The notes beneath the pieces were generated by a model. It had not been told where the DNA came from and ran no database searches. It worked only from the letters and a program-made list of their open reading frames with translations. From positions 1-8,622 of the forward strand of contig CALMXV010000293.1 in the NCBI GenBank assembly GCA_937871155.1: a DNA stretch of 8,622 nucleotides, read 5' to 3'. Shown here one piece after another: positions 1 to 6,733 of the stretch. Position numbers and translations under genes: made by a program. Within the stretch, counting starts at the first letter, position 1. Each line of letters starts with the position of its first letter. Origin of the DNA: an uncultured Taibaiella sp. GTDB taxonomy: Bacteria > Bacteroidota > Bacteroidia > Chitinophagales > Chitinophagaceae.

Positions 1-678
1 GTCTTTAGAACGATCTAGGATAAACTGATCCTTTGTGGCTATCAATGCCTGCCCTTGGATACTGCCTGCAGGTACCCTACTAGTACTATCTGCTATTGCT
101 TGAATACTACTATCTGTTTGTGTTATTTTTCTGTTTAAAGAAGTAACGACGTTCCTTTTTAACTCGTTGTAAAAATCCTTGTAAATATGCTCTGTTACTG
201 CTACGGCTTCGTTGGTTACATTAGCTGCAATCACAGGATTTTCGTCCGTATAAGACATTTCCATACCCTGATATTCCGTACGAGTTACTTTAAAGTTCTT
301 CTTAAATATTGCAGCCAATTTCATTCTATCTTTTAGTTGAGCGGTATCCAAGCCATATACTTTTGCTAAGTCTTGACGATCCAAAATCAACTTACGAGCC
401 ACATCAGATTCTGCCAAGGCTATTACTTTATCAATATCATCTTCATTTCCGAAGTAGTTGATAAACTCGGCATTCCTATTTCTAAAAATATTGTTTCTAT
501 CTGCATAGAGAGGATTTGCAACAAATAACTCTGCACGGGCATCGTATTTTTTCGGTAGCACCAACTGCAAAACAGCGCCTACAATAGCAGCAACAACAGT
601 AACCGCCAAGATAAAGCGACTACGTTTTTGTAATGTTTTAGCTATATCTACTAAATCGAATTGTGGTGTATGGGACAT
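1..678 (-). CDS. Wzz-type polysaccharide chain-length determinant / co-polymerase, N-terminal part (C-terminus beyond the left edge)
   Basis: The frame is open from ATG (676-678) to the window edge, giving 226 residues without a stop. The protein starts with a short cytoplasmic segment (about 1-20), then one strongly hydrophobic helix (about 21-42, FILAVTVVAAIVGAVLQLVL), directly followed by PKKYDARAELFV. This is the usual Wzz layout of a membrane helix, a proline and a first periplasmic strand. Further on, MSYTDENPVIAANVTNEAV (about 141-159) resembles the Wzz-family pattern in which a D-x-x-P-x-x-AA-x-x-N segment leads into the long periplasmic helices. Family members sit in the inner membrane and set the length of O-antigen, capsule or exopolysaccharide chains made by Wzy-type polymerases. 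The second membrane helix, and any fused tyrosine-kinase domain, would lie outside the window. The gene begins 34 bases after prfA with no promoter motif in the gap, so co-transcription is likely. Family assignment is good; the exact polysaccharide is unknown. Confidence 0.8.
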   Translation of the reverse strand, partial: MSHTPQFDLVDIAKTLQKRSRFILAVTVVAAIVGAVLQLVLPKKYDARAELFVANPLYADRNNIFRNRNAEFINYFGNEDDIDKVIALAESDVARKLILDRQDLAKVYGLDTAQLKDRMKLAAIFKKNFKVTRTEYQGMEMSYTDENPVIAANVTNEAVAVTEHIYKDFYNELKRNVVTSLNRKITQTDSSIQAIADSTSRVPAGSIQGQALIATKDQFILDRSKD

Positions 679-712
679 CTTAATAAAATATGGTTGTTAA
701 TAAAAAGGTTGC

Positions 713-1789
713 TTAAATAACGGTTTCTCCTGCTTGCATTTTTTCGGCATTCTCTGCAAACTGTAAGGCTTCTATCATCTCGCTTATATTACCATTCATA
801 AAATCATCTAGGTTATAATTGGTCATGTTGATTCTATGGTCTGTAATTCGACCTTGAGGGTAGTTATAGGTTCTGATTTTGGCAGATCGATCACCGGTAC
901 TTACCAAGCTTTTTCTTCGATGGGCAATTTCATCTTCATGCTTGCGTACTTTTTCTTCATATAGTTTGGTACGCATCATTTGTGTAGCTTTTTCGCGGTT
1001 GCCCAACTGTGTACGTTCTGTTTGGCAGGTGATTACTGTACCTGTAGGAACGTGGGTTAAGATTACTTTCGTTTCTACCTTGTTTACATTCTGCCCGCCG
1101 GAGCCACCACTTCGAGCCGTTTCCATTTTCAGATCGCTTTCTTTAAGTTCAAAATCTATCTCATCTGCTTCGGGCATCACCGCTACTGTAGCTGCGGATG
1201 TATGTACCCGCCCACTCGCTTCTGTGGCTGGCACACGCTGCACACGATGCACGCCGCTTTCAAATTTCAATGTACCATATACATCATCGCCTTGCACTTC
1301 TAGCTGCACTTCTTTATAGCCACCAACGGTACCCTCCGTTTCGGAAACTATCGCTAACTTCCAACCTTTTCGTTCGCAAAAACGCATATACATTCGAAGT
1401 AAATCGCCTGCAAAAATGCTGGCTTCATCACCACCGGTACCTGCACGTACTTCAATAATTGCGTTTTTCTCATCTTCAGGCTCTTTAGGAATTAATAATT
1501 GTCTTATATGATCTTCGAGTTCGGCTTTTTGAGCTTCTAAGGTTTCCAAATCCTCCTTAGCCATATCACGAAGTTCCTCATCACTTTCTGTACGAAGTAC
1601 TTCTTTACCAAACTCAATACCATCCAAACAAGCACGATATTTTTTGTAGCTTTCTACAATGGGTTGAAGCTTTTTATATTCTTTACTGACGGTAGAAAAC
1701 CGTTTATTATCCGTTACTACTTCCGGATTGGTAAGCGCTACTTCCAAATTATTATATTTGGCTTTCATAGCCTCCAACTTATCTATCAT
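713..1789 (-). CDS. prfA: peptide chain release factor 1 (RF1)
   Basis: The 358-residue product matches the usual RF1 length. RF1 reads UAA and UAG in the ribosomal A site and triggers hydrolysis of peptidyl-tRNA. The N-terminal domain is helical and charged (about 1-105). The anticodon-mimic tripeptide PAT (187-189, inside [20 protein letters not shown]) marks RF1 rather than RF2, which has SPF. The catalytic GGQ lies at 231-233 in [16 protein letters not shown]; its Gln is normally methylated by PrmC. The C-terminal part ([23 protein letters not shown]) is also typical. I chose the ATG at 1789 because MIDKLEAMK is where RF1 proteins start. The frame is open upstream to an ATG at 1879, but those 30 extra residues do not resemble RF1. 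A GGAG lies only one base before the ATG, too close for a normal Shine-Dalgarno site. A Wzz-type gene follows 34 bases downstream. Confidence 0.97.
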   Translation of the reverse strand: MIDKLEAMKAKYNNLEVALTNPEVVTDNKRFSTVSKEYKKLQPIVESYKKYRACLDGIEFGKEVLRTESDEELRDMAKEDLETLEAQKAELEDHIRQLLIPKEPEDEKNAIIEVRAGTGGDEASIFAGDLLRMYMRFCERKGWKLAIVSETEGTVGGYKEVQLEVQGDDVYGTLKFESGVHRVQRVPATEASGRVHTSAATVAVMPEADEIDFELKESDLKMETARSGGSGGQNVNKVETKVILTHVPTGTVITCQTERTQLGNREKATQMMRTKLYEEKVRKHEDEIAHRRKSLVSTGDRSAKIRTYNYPQGRITDHRINMTNYNLDDFMNGNISEMIEALQFAENAEKMQAGETVI

Positions 1790-2024
1790 ACTCCGGTAAT
1801 TTTTACTATTAGGGCGCGAAAATAGCACATTGTCTTGGTAGATACATAAAATATTTGATAACATACCAGCGGCGTTCACCTTTGAAGCTCGTTCCTTTTT
1901 GAAGCAACGTTTCGTTTTTCAATAAAAAACAAAAAAAATCCTAGAACTAAAAACTAACAGGGTATCAAACAAAGCTTATAGATGATGCGGAAATGCTTAG
2001 GCTACGACTCTTTATTTTCGTTCT
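1790..2024. other. non-coding gap between the fabD terminator and prfA
   Basis: About 235 bases that should hold the prfA promoter and leader on the minus strand. The stretch is AT-rich with several A/T runs. No exact TAnnTTTG element is present. The nearest candidates on the minus strand are TAAGCTTTG at 1978-1970 (one base too many between TA and TTTG) and TAGTTTTT within the A/T-rich part. The frame of prfA stays open up to 1879, but I see no sign that this part is translated. No RNA gene or convincing riboswitch-like fold was recognised. Confidence 0.5.
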
Positions 2025-2065
2025 AAAAAAAACGCCACCATAGCTTGAGGCTTGCTACAGTGGCG
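2025..2065 (-). terminator. Rho-independent terminator of fabD
   Basis: Read on the minus strand, CGCCAC (2065-2060) pairs with GTGGCG (2038-2033). After a two-base internal mismatch, TAGC (2057-2054) pairs with GCTA (2044-2041) around a 9-base loop. The hairpin is followed at once by eight T residues (2032-2025). It lies 23 bases after the fabD stop codon and separates fabD from prfA, so the two are probably not one operon. Confidence 0.88.
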
Positions 2066-2088
2066 CATTTACGAGAAAGTAAACTGTA

Positions 2089-2970
2089 TTAGTTGATACC
2101 GCTTGTAACGGCTTCTTTAGATATTTTCTTTACTAAACCTTGTAAAACACTACCCGGCCCTACTTCTGTAAATTCAGTGGCGCCATTATCAATCATTTTT
2201 TTGATGGTTTGCGTCCAACGTACGGGTGCGGTCAATTGGTTGATAAGATTTTGTTTTATCATACCTGGGTTGATGTAGGGTTGTGCATCTACGTTTTGAT
2301 AAATTGGGCAAGTAGGATTGTTGAAATGTGTTTGTGTAATGGCTTGTTGCAATTCATCTTTTGCAGGCGACATCAAGGGAGAGTGAAACGCACCACCAAC
2401 AGGTAACACTATGGCTCTTTTTGCACCGGCTGCTTTTAGGGCTTCGCAGGCTTTATTGATACCGGCTATACTACCGCTGATTACTAACTGACCAGGGCTG
2501 TTATAATTTGCAGGCACAACTACTTCATCCGTAATATTTCCAAGCACTTCTTCTATAACATGATCTTCTAAACCTAATACTGCCGCCATTGTTGATGGAT
2601 TTTTCTCACAGGCATTTTGCATAGCTTCTGCACGCTTAGCTACCAGTTTCAGCCCATCTTGAAAAGACAACACCTTATTAGCCACTAATGCGGAGAACTC
2701 ACCCAATGAATGACCCGCTACCATGTCGGGTATTAAGAACTCGGCAGTTTCAAACAAAATAACTGAATGAATAAAAATAGCAGGTTGGGTGACTTTAGTT
2801 TGTTTGAGGTCTTCATCACTGCCAGAAAACATTATGTCGGTAATGCGAAATCCAAGAATGTCGTTGGCTGCATCAAAATATTCTTTGGCTTTAGGATGTT
2901 GCTCATAAAGCGATTTTCCCATTCCGGAGAATTGAGAACCTTGACCAGGGAAGATGTATGCATGTTTCAT
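2089..2970 (-). CDS. fabD: malonyl-CoA:acyl-carrier-protein transacylase
   Basis: The 293-residue protein has the full length of bacterial FabD. It moves the malonyl group from CoA to acyl carrier protein, the step that supplies the extender unit for type II fatty acid synthesis in the cytoplasm. It opens with FPGQGSQ (7-13), the family signature. The nucleophile Ser88 sits in GHSLGE (86-91), Arg113 (AKRAEAMQ) is placed to bind the malonyl carboxylate, and His196 (GAFHSPLM) is the catalytic base. NYNSPGQLVISG (156-167) and the C-terminal TEVGPGSVL are also typical of the family. The gene stands alone: it has its own terminator 23 bases downstream and a TAnnTTTG element 4 bases before the ATG. 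No other fatty acid synthesis genes (fabH, fabG, acpP) lie beside it. Confidence 0.97.
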   Translation of the reverse strand: MKHAYIFPGQGSQFSGMGKSLYEQHPKAKEYFDAANDILGFRITDIMFSGSDEDLKQTKVTQPAIFIHSVILFETAEFLIPDMVAGHSLGEFSALVANKVLSFQDGLKLVAKRAEAMQNACEKNPSTMAAVLGLEDHVIEEVLGNITDEVVVPANYNSPGQLVISGSIAGINKACEALKAAGAKRAIVLPVGGAFHSPLMSPAKDELQQAITQTHFNNPTCPIYQNVDAQPYINPGMIKQNLINQLTAPVRWTQTIKKMIDNGATEFTEVGPGSVLQGLVKKISKEAVTSGIN

Positions 2971-2974
2971 GGGA

Positions 2975-2982
2975 CAAATATA
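2975..2982 (-). promoter_or_regulatory. fabD promoter candidate (TAnnTTTG -7 element)
   Basis: TATATTTG on the minus strand matches the Bacteroidota -7 consensus TAnnTTTG exactly and is followed by only TCCC before the fabD ATG. In characterised promoters of this type transcription starts a few bases after the element, so the mRNA would begin at or next to the AUG. The -33 element is unclear: the nearest TTTTG (3002-2998) is only 15 bases upstream, shorter than the usual spacing of about 20. Confidence 0.6.
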
Positions 2983-3111
2983 TTAAATGGTATTGCTCAA
3001 AATACAGATTAGAATTTTATTCTGTCTTTATAATTTTTTAAGCCTTTGAGTAAGATGATTTTTAAATGCAAAATCAATAACACTCATCAGTTCACTTCCT
3101 TTACCATCCCT

Positions 3112-3119
3112 TACCTTTG
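3112..3119 (+). promoter_or_regulatory. ytxJ promoter candidate (TAnnTTTG -7 element)
   Basis: TACCTTTG matches the Bacteroidota -7 consensus exactly and is followed by CCGC and then the ATG at 3124. A transcript starting in the usual place would have almost no leader. Only a weak TTC (3091-3093) stands near the -33 position. The element also argues for the 3124 start over the upstream in-frame ATG at 3046. Confidence 0.6.
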
Positions 3120-3123
3120 CCGC

Positions 3124-3459
3124 ATGAATTGGAAAACCATCACCGACGAAAATCAATTAGACACGATTATCGAACAAAGTTACCACCAACCACAAGTCTT
3201 GTTTAAACATAGTACTCGATGCTCCATCAGCTCCTTGGCTAAATCAAGATTAGATAGTCACGAAGCCCATGCTGATATAGCTTTCCATTATTTAGATTTA
3301 TTAACTTATCGCCCTTTATCCAACAAAATAGCTCAACTATTCGATGTGGCACATGAGTCACCTCAGGTATTGTTGATTAGGAACGGCAAATGTATTTATG
3401 ATGAAAGCCACAATGGTATCATCTTTAAAGACATTATTCACCAAGCGTCTAAGAACTAA
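3124..3459 (+). CDS. ytxJ: bacillithiol-system thioredoxin-fold protein, YtxJ (BrxC) family
   Basis: The 111-residue protein has a thioredoxin-like fold of the YtxJ type. The key segment FKHSTRCSIS (27-36) has its active cysteine at Cys33 in a C-S-I-S setting, that is, a single-thiol site rather than CxxC. ESPQVLLIRNGK (78-89) carries the cis-proline (Pro80) that closes the thioredoxin active site, and a second cysteine follows at 90. Family members are cytosolic bacilliredoxin-like proteins thought to remove bacillithiol from oxidised protein thiols, and many Bacteroidota encode bacillithiol synthesis genes. The start at 3124 fits the family; the frame is open up to an ATG at 3046, but those 26 residues look unrelated and lie across the promoter element. 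The gene diverges from fabD, and its stop codon overlaps that of the convergent MATE gene. The exact substrate cannot be read from the sequence. Confidence 0.85.
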   Translation: MNWKTITDENQLDTIIEQSYHQPQVLFKHSTRCSISSLAKSRLDSHEAHADIAFHYLDLLTYRPLSNKIAQLFDVAHESPQVLLIRNGKCIYDESHNGIIFKDIIHQASKN

Positions 3460-4787
3460 AGCTTTTTTCCTTTCCATCTACCGGAAGCTAGGTAAGCGTA
3501 TGAGATGGCTAACAACGTACCCCAATAAACAAACTCGGAACCCCAAGCCCAATGTAAAGGCAATTTCATACGTTGAATCACCACATAGCAGTACCCCAAA
3601 TAGATAAGCACGCAGACAATCTCAATAGATAGGTTAATCATCGTATTGCCTGTACCTACTACACCATTGAATGCCACTGTAGCCAACGACATCACTAATG
3701 TACCGGCTATTATTATTCGAAGGCTTGGCAAGGCTAATGCTATCAAATCAGCATCATTTCTATAAAGTGAAAGGAACTCGGTAGAAAAAGCAAGTAAGAG
3801 AGTGCAAATAATTAAGACATAGCTAATGCTCATTCGGCTAATACGCTTTATCAAAGGCACCACTTCCTGTTCTCTACCTTCACCAATAGCATGACTTACC
3901 ATCGTATTACAAGTGGTTGCAAGAGCCCATGTTCCTATACTTACTATTCCAAAAATGCTACGAAGGATTTGTGAGGCGGCTAATTCTTTATTACCAAGAT
4001 GTTCTACAAAAATGAAAAATATTTGCCAGCCTCCTATGCTAAATAAAAACTGTACAATCAATGGTGCCGCTACTTTCAAGGATTTTAGCGATTGGCTCAT
4101 ATCCCACTTAAAATATCGATGAATGGGATAAATACGATAAAATTTATTAAAGATAAAGAAGCAACAAAGTGTAATGAATCCCACTGCTTCGCCTAATACA
4201 GAAGCTATAGCAGAGCCTTTGACGCCCATTGCCTCGAAGCCATAGTTTCCAAATATCAATAGGTAATCAAAGAGAATGGTAGCTACTGTAGCAGTCAAAG
4301 AACTATAAGTAAGAAAACGCGACTTGTTGATAGAAATAAAGAAGGTGTTGATGAGCTGTGCTAACAATAACATCGGCAAACCCCATGCTCTGTAATATAG
4401 GAATTTGGTATTAATAGCACGATTCTCATAGTCATTAAGTGTCCAACTAAAAAATAATGGCGTTAATAAGAAGGACATCAGCATTAGAAAAATAGAGAAC
4501 AATAGAGATAGTAATAAGCCATTTGAAAAAGTAGCTGTTAAGCTCTTTGTATCTCCTTCGCCTGCTCGTCTTGCAAGTTGAATCTGCACTCCAATACTCA
4601 ATCCATAACCTACCATAGAAAGGATTAAATAAAAAATTCCTGCAATGCCATTTACACTGAGTTCTCTTTCTCCTAACTGTCCTAAGAAGGCAGTGTTGGT
4701 TAAAAAATTAATTTGAGGAAAAGCAATCGAAAGGGAGATAGGCAATGCCATTTTTATAATATCTTTATTACCTCTTAAATAACTCAT
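3456..4787 (-). CDS. MATE-family multidrug/sodium efflux transporter
   Basis: The 443-residue protein is almost entirely membrane-embedded, with about 12 hydrophobic helices in two similar halves, as expected of MATE transporters, which are usually 430-480 residues. The N-terminal half has KMALPISLSIAFPQINFLTN (12-31), where family members carry a P-x-x-x-x-x-x-x-x helix 1, and GVQIQLARRAGEGD (66-79) in the loop after helix 2. The second half repeats this with KVAAPLIVQFLFSIGGWQ (238-255) and TTCNTMVSHAIGEGREQE (291-308). The internal similarity of ARRAGEGD and SHAIGEGR is typical. MATE proteins export cationic drugs or metabolites in exchange for Na+ or H+; the substrate cannot be read from the sequence. 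It may belong to the DinF-like branch, but I am not sure. The gene diverges from DUF3822 and overlaps ytxJ by 4 bases at the 3' end. Confidence 0.92.
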   Translation of the reverse strand: MSYLRGNKDIIKMALPISLSIAFPQINFLTNTAFLGQLGERELSVNGIAGIFYLILSMVGYGLSIGVQIQLARRAGEGDTKSLTATFSNGLLLSLLFSIFLMLMSFLLTPLFFSWTLNDYENRAINTKFLYYRAWGLPMLLLAQLINTFFISINKSRFLTYSSLTATVATILFDYLLIFGNYGFEAMGVKGSAIASVLGEAVGFITLCCFFIFNKFYRIYPIHRYFKWDMSQSLKSLKVAAPLIVQFLFSIGGWQIFFIFVEHLGNKELAASQILRSIFGIVSIGTWALATTCNTMVSHAIGEGREQEVVPLIKRISRMSISYVLIICTLLLAFSTEFLSLYRNDADLIALALPSLRIIIAGTLVMSLATVAFNGVVGTGNTMINLSIEIVCVLIYLGYCYVVIQRMKLPLHWAWGSEFVYWGTLLAISYAYLASGRWKGKKL

Positions 4788-4822
4788 AGAATACGAATCT
4801 ATACTTTTTCAAATTTTACTTA

Positions 4823-4856
4823 TTGGGGAAAGTGTGGCAAATTTATTCTATAATTG
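4823..4856 (+). promoter_or_regulatory. DUF3822-rsmD-coaD operon promoter candidate
   Basis: TATAATTG (4849-4856) differs from TAnnTTTG at one base and lies 10 bases before the ATG at 4867. A TTG (4823-4825) stands 23 bases upstream, at the outer limit of reported -33/-7 spacing. The element faces away from the MATE -7 candidate only 3 bases away. Confidence 0.4.
4838..4845 (-). promoter_or_regulatory. MATE gene promoter candidate (TAnnTTTG -7 element)
   Basis: TAAATTTG on the minus strand is an exact match to the Bacteroidota -7 consensus. It would start transcription near 4833 and give a leader of about 45 bases before the MATE ATG at 4787. No good -33 TTTG is seen upstream. A variant with one extra base (TAAAATTTG) lies closer to the gene. 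Confidence 0.45.
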
Positions 4857-4866
4857 TGTGCATTCT

Positions 4867-5715
4867 ATGTCAGATACATCAAATAGCACCTTGACACAAT
4901 TAACCTATTCGGTTCGCTCCGGCGCCAACATAATCAGTCAGGTGAGCCATATCATATTAGTAGTATTGCCAAGAGGCATATTAATAGCAGGCTATAATAC
5001 TCCTGGTGACCTACTTACTACTCAATTTGTAGCCTACAAAAAATCAATGCCTCAATGGGTATTTGACTTCTATGAGCATTTGTTTTTAGAAGAAGAAATT
5101 TTAGCAAGTACTGAAAAAATAAAAGCTGTATTTATTGCTGCTGAAAAATATTTGATTGTCCCAGATGCTATTTATGAGCCGGATGAAGCTAGGTCTTGGT
5201 TGGAAAAACTTTTCTTTATAGAATCGAATGATACGGTTGACAAATATACCTTGACAGATGATCAAGCTCAGTATTTATATGCTTATCCAGTGGGTATAAA
5301 AAATATTGTCAATAGATATTTTCCTCAGGCGAAACTATTACCCCTCTCAGGTTATCAGTTTTTAAAGCCTTTTAAATCGGATGTGTTTATACAATGTTGT
5401 ATTACTTCTGAAACCGTATGTGCCACGATGTACAACAATAAAAGTTTACAGTGGCATCAAGTTTTCTCTTATGAAACTGTGGAGGATATAGCTTACCATC
5501 TTAATCAAATGATGCAACAATATCGGGTAGTTGCAGAGCAGGAAGTGGAGCTAATGGTTTCCGTTGTCCATAAAGATTTGAACCCTATTTTGATGGATTT
5601 AAGTCAATATTTTCCTAATCTTAAATACCGAAATGGCTCCAACAATTATAATGATGCGCATGAATGGACGCCAACTATTGCTTTACTTCAACACTTGTTT
5701 TCATGCGTATCGTAG
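4867..5715 (+). CDS. DUF3822-family protein (uncharacterised, Bacteroidota-specific)
   Basis: The 282-residue protein resembles DUF3822, a family found in Bacteroidota, in both sequence style and gene position ahead of rsmD and coaD. It has no signal peptide and no clear membrane helix. The alternation of hydrophobic strands (HIILVVLPRGILIAGY, 28-43; KIKAVFIAAEKYLIVPD, 84-100; DVFIQCCITSETVCATMY, 172-189) fits a mixed alpha/beta fold. From memory, a solved member of this family (BT_3980 of Bacteroides thetaiotaomicron) has an RNase H/actin-like (ASKHA) fold; I did not verify this. No catalytic motif is obvious. I prefer the ATG at 4867 over an in-frame GTG at 4834, because the GTG start would lie inside the promoter candidates. 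The last 13 bases overlap rsmD, so translation is probably coupled. Biological role is unknown. Confidence 0.85.
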   Translation: MSDTSNSTLTQLTYSVRSGANIISQVSHIILVVLPRGILIAGYNTPGDLLTTQFVAYKKSMPQWVFDFYEHLFLEEEILASTEKIKAVFIAAEKYLIVPDAIYEPDEARSWLEKLFFIESNDTVDKYTLTDDQAQYLYAYPVGIKNIVNRYFPQAKLLPLSGYQFLKPFKSDVFIQCCITSETVCATMYNNKSLQWHQVFSYETVEDIAYHLNQMMQQYRVVAEQEVELMVSVVHKDLNPILMDLSQYFPNLKYRNGSNNYNDAHEWTPTIALLQHLFSCVS

Positions 5716-6248
5716 GAGGAGAATTTGGAGGAAGAAGATTTAATCCACCGGCAAAAATTCCTGCCAGACCTACCACAGAAGTAGCCAAAGAAGGCTTGTT
5801 TAATATCTTAAACAATATGCTGGATTTTGAAGGACTAAAAACATGTGACATTTTTGGCGGCACCGGAAGTATTAGTTATGAGCTAGCATCACGTGGAGCT
5901 ATTGACCTTACACTTATTGAACGCGACCCTACTTCCATTCGTTTCATCAAAGAAACCTCAAAGACATTAGGTATTCTTGACAAGATGCACATCATACAAG
6001 GGGATGTATTTACCTTTATAAAGCAATGCCAAGATGCATACGACTTTATATTTGCAGGACCTCCTTATGCATTAGAAACTATAGACGATATTCCACGTTT
6101 GATTTTCGAAAAAAATATGTTGACCGCTGAAGGCTTCTTTGTTTTAGAGCACACACCAAGAAATGATTATCAGCAAGACCCTAATTTTATTAAAATGAAA
6201 AATTATGGAACAACTGTCTTTAGCTTTTTTAGTCCGCCTCAACCTTGA
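5703..6248 (+). CDS. rsmD: RsmD-family 16S rRNA (guanine-966-N2)-methyltransferase
   Basis: The 181-residue protein is a Rossmann-fold, SAM-dependent methyltransferase. It begins with MRIVGGEFGGRRF and RPTTEVAKEGLFNIL (22-36), the RNA-binding and helical opening typical of RsmD. The SAM-binding motif I is CDIFGGTGSISYELASRG (48-65), followed by the acidic ribose-binding residue Glu73 in LIERD. RsmD methylates N2 of G966 in helix 31 of 16S rRNA near the P site. The catalytic motif IV, normally D/N-PP-F/Y, reads GPPY here (119-122, codons 6057-6068): the first residue is glycine, which may weaken or alter activity. The start at 5703 is chosen because the family begins with M-R-I-x-x-G; the upstream in-frame ATG at 5664 lies inside DUF3822. 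It overlaps DUF3822 by 13 bases and is followed by coaD 26 bases later. Confidence 0.9.
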   Translation: MRIVGGEFGGRRFNPPAKIPARPTTEVAKEGLFNILNNMLDFEGLKTCDIFGGTGSISYELASRGAIDLTLIERDPTSIRFIKETSKTLGILDKMHIIQGDVFTFIKQCQDAYDFIFAGPPYALETIDDIPRLIFEKNMLTAEGFFVLEHTPRNDYQQDPNFIKMKNYGTTVFSFFSPPQP

Positions 6249-6274
6249 TTTATTAGAACCTTAACGCTTGAATC

Positions 6275-6733
6275 ATGCAACGAATTTGTTTATTTCCGGG
6301 CACCTTCGACCCGATTACCTTAGGGCATGTTGATATTATCAATCGAGCCGCTTCATTGTTTGATAAGCTGTATATAGGCATAGGTTTAAACACTTCAAAG
6401 CAGCCGATGTTTAGTATCGAGCAACGAAAACATTGGATGCAAGATATCTTTAAACAAGACAATCGTATTGAAGTAATCAGCTACGAAGGGCTAACAATTA
6501 ATTATTGTCAAAAGCTACAAGCAAAATATATTCTTAGGGGAATCCGTTCTATAGGAGATTTTGAATTTGAAAAAGCTATTGGAGATATGAATCGCATGTT
6601 AGCACCTGATATCGAAACAATCTTCTTGGCTTGTGCACCAGAATATTCTACCATATCCTCCACCGTAGTAAGAGATGTCATCCGCAACCATGGTGATGTA
6701 AGTAAATTTATTCCTAAAGAAATCCAATTCTAA
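6275..6733 (+). CDS. coaD: phosphopantetheine adenylyltransferase (PPAT)
   Basis: The 152-residue protein is close to the 159 residues of E. coli CoaD. It transfers AMP from ATP to 4'-phosphopantetheine to give dephospho-CoA, the penultimate step of CoA synthesis; the enzyme is a cytosolic hexamer. Visible family motifs are FPGTFDPITLGH (7-18, with the nucleotidyl-transferase T/HxGH as TLGH 15-18), Lys42 in NTSKQPMF, LRGIRSIGDFEFE (88-99, the phosphopantetheine/ATP-contacting arginines) and ISSTVVRDV (127-135), which binds ATP phosphates. All key residues are present. It is the third gene of the DUF3822-rsmD operon; rsmD-coaD linkage is widespread in bacteria. There is no Shine-Dalgarno sequence before the ATG. 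It converges on ftsE with 41 bases between the stop codons and no strong hairpin there. Confidence 0.97.
   Translation: MQRICLFPGTFDPITLGHVDIINRAASLFDKLYIGIGLNTSKQPMFSIEQRKHWMQDIFKQDNRIEVISYEGLTINYCQKLQAKYILRGIRSIGDFEFEKAIGDMNRMLAPDIETIFLACAPEYSTISSTVVRDVIRNHGDVSKFIPKEIQF

Noticed and set aside
879..1458. Two plus-strand open frames opposite prfA
   Set aside because: They lie fully antisense to a strongly conserved RF1 coding sequence and their translations resemble no protein family.
1970..1978. Possible prfA promoter TAAGCTTTG on the minus strand
   Set aside because: It has three bases instead of two between TA and TTTG, and no clear -33 element stands at the right distance.
3046..3123. 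Longer N-terminus for the ytxJ product starting at 3046
   Set aside because: The 26 extra residues do not fit the family and would cover the TAnnTTTG element at 3112-3119.
4834..4866. GTG start for the DUF3822 protein
   Set aside because: It would place 11 extra residues over both promoter candidates; the ATG at 4867 is the simpler start.
5664..5702. Upstream ATG for rsmD
   Set aside because: It lies inside the DUF3822 coding region, and RsmD proteins begin at the M-R-I-x-x-G found at 5703.
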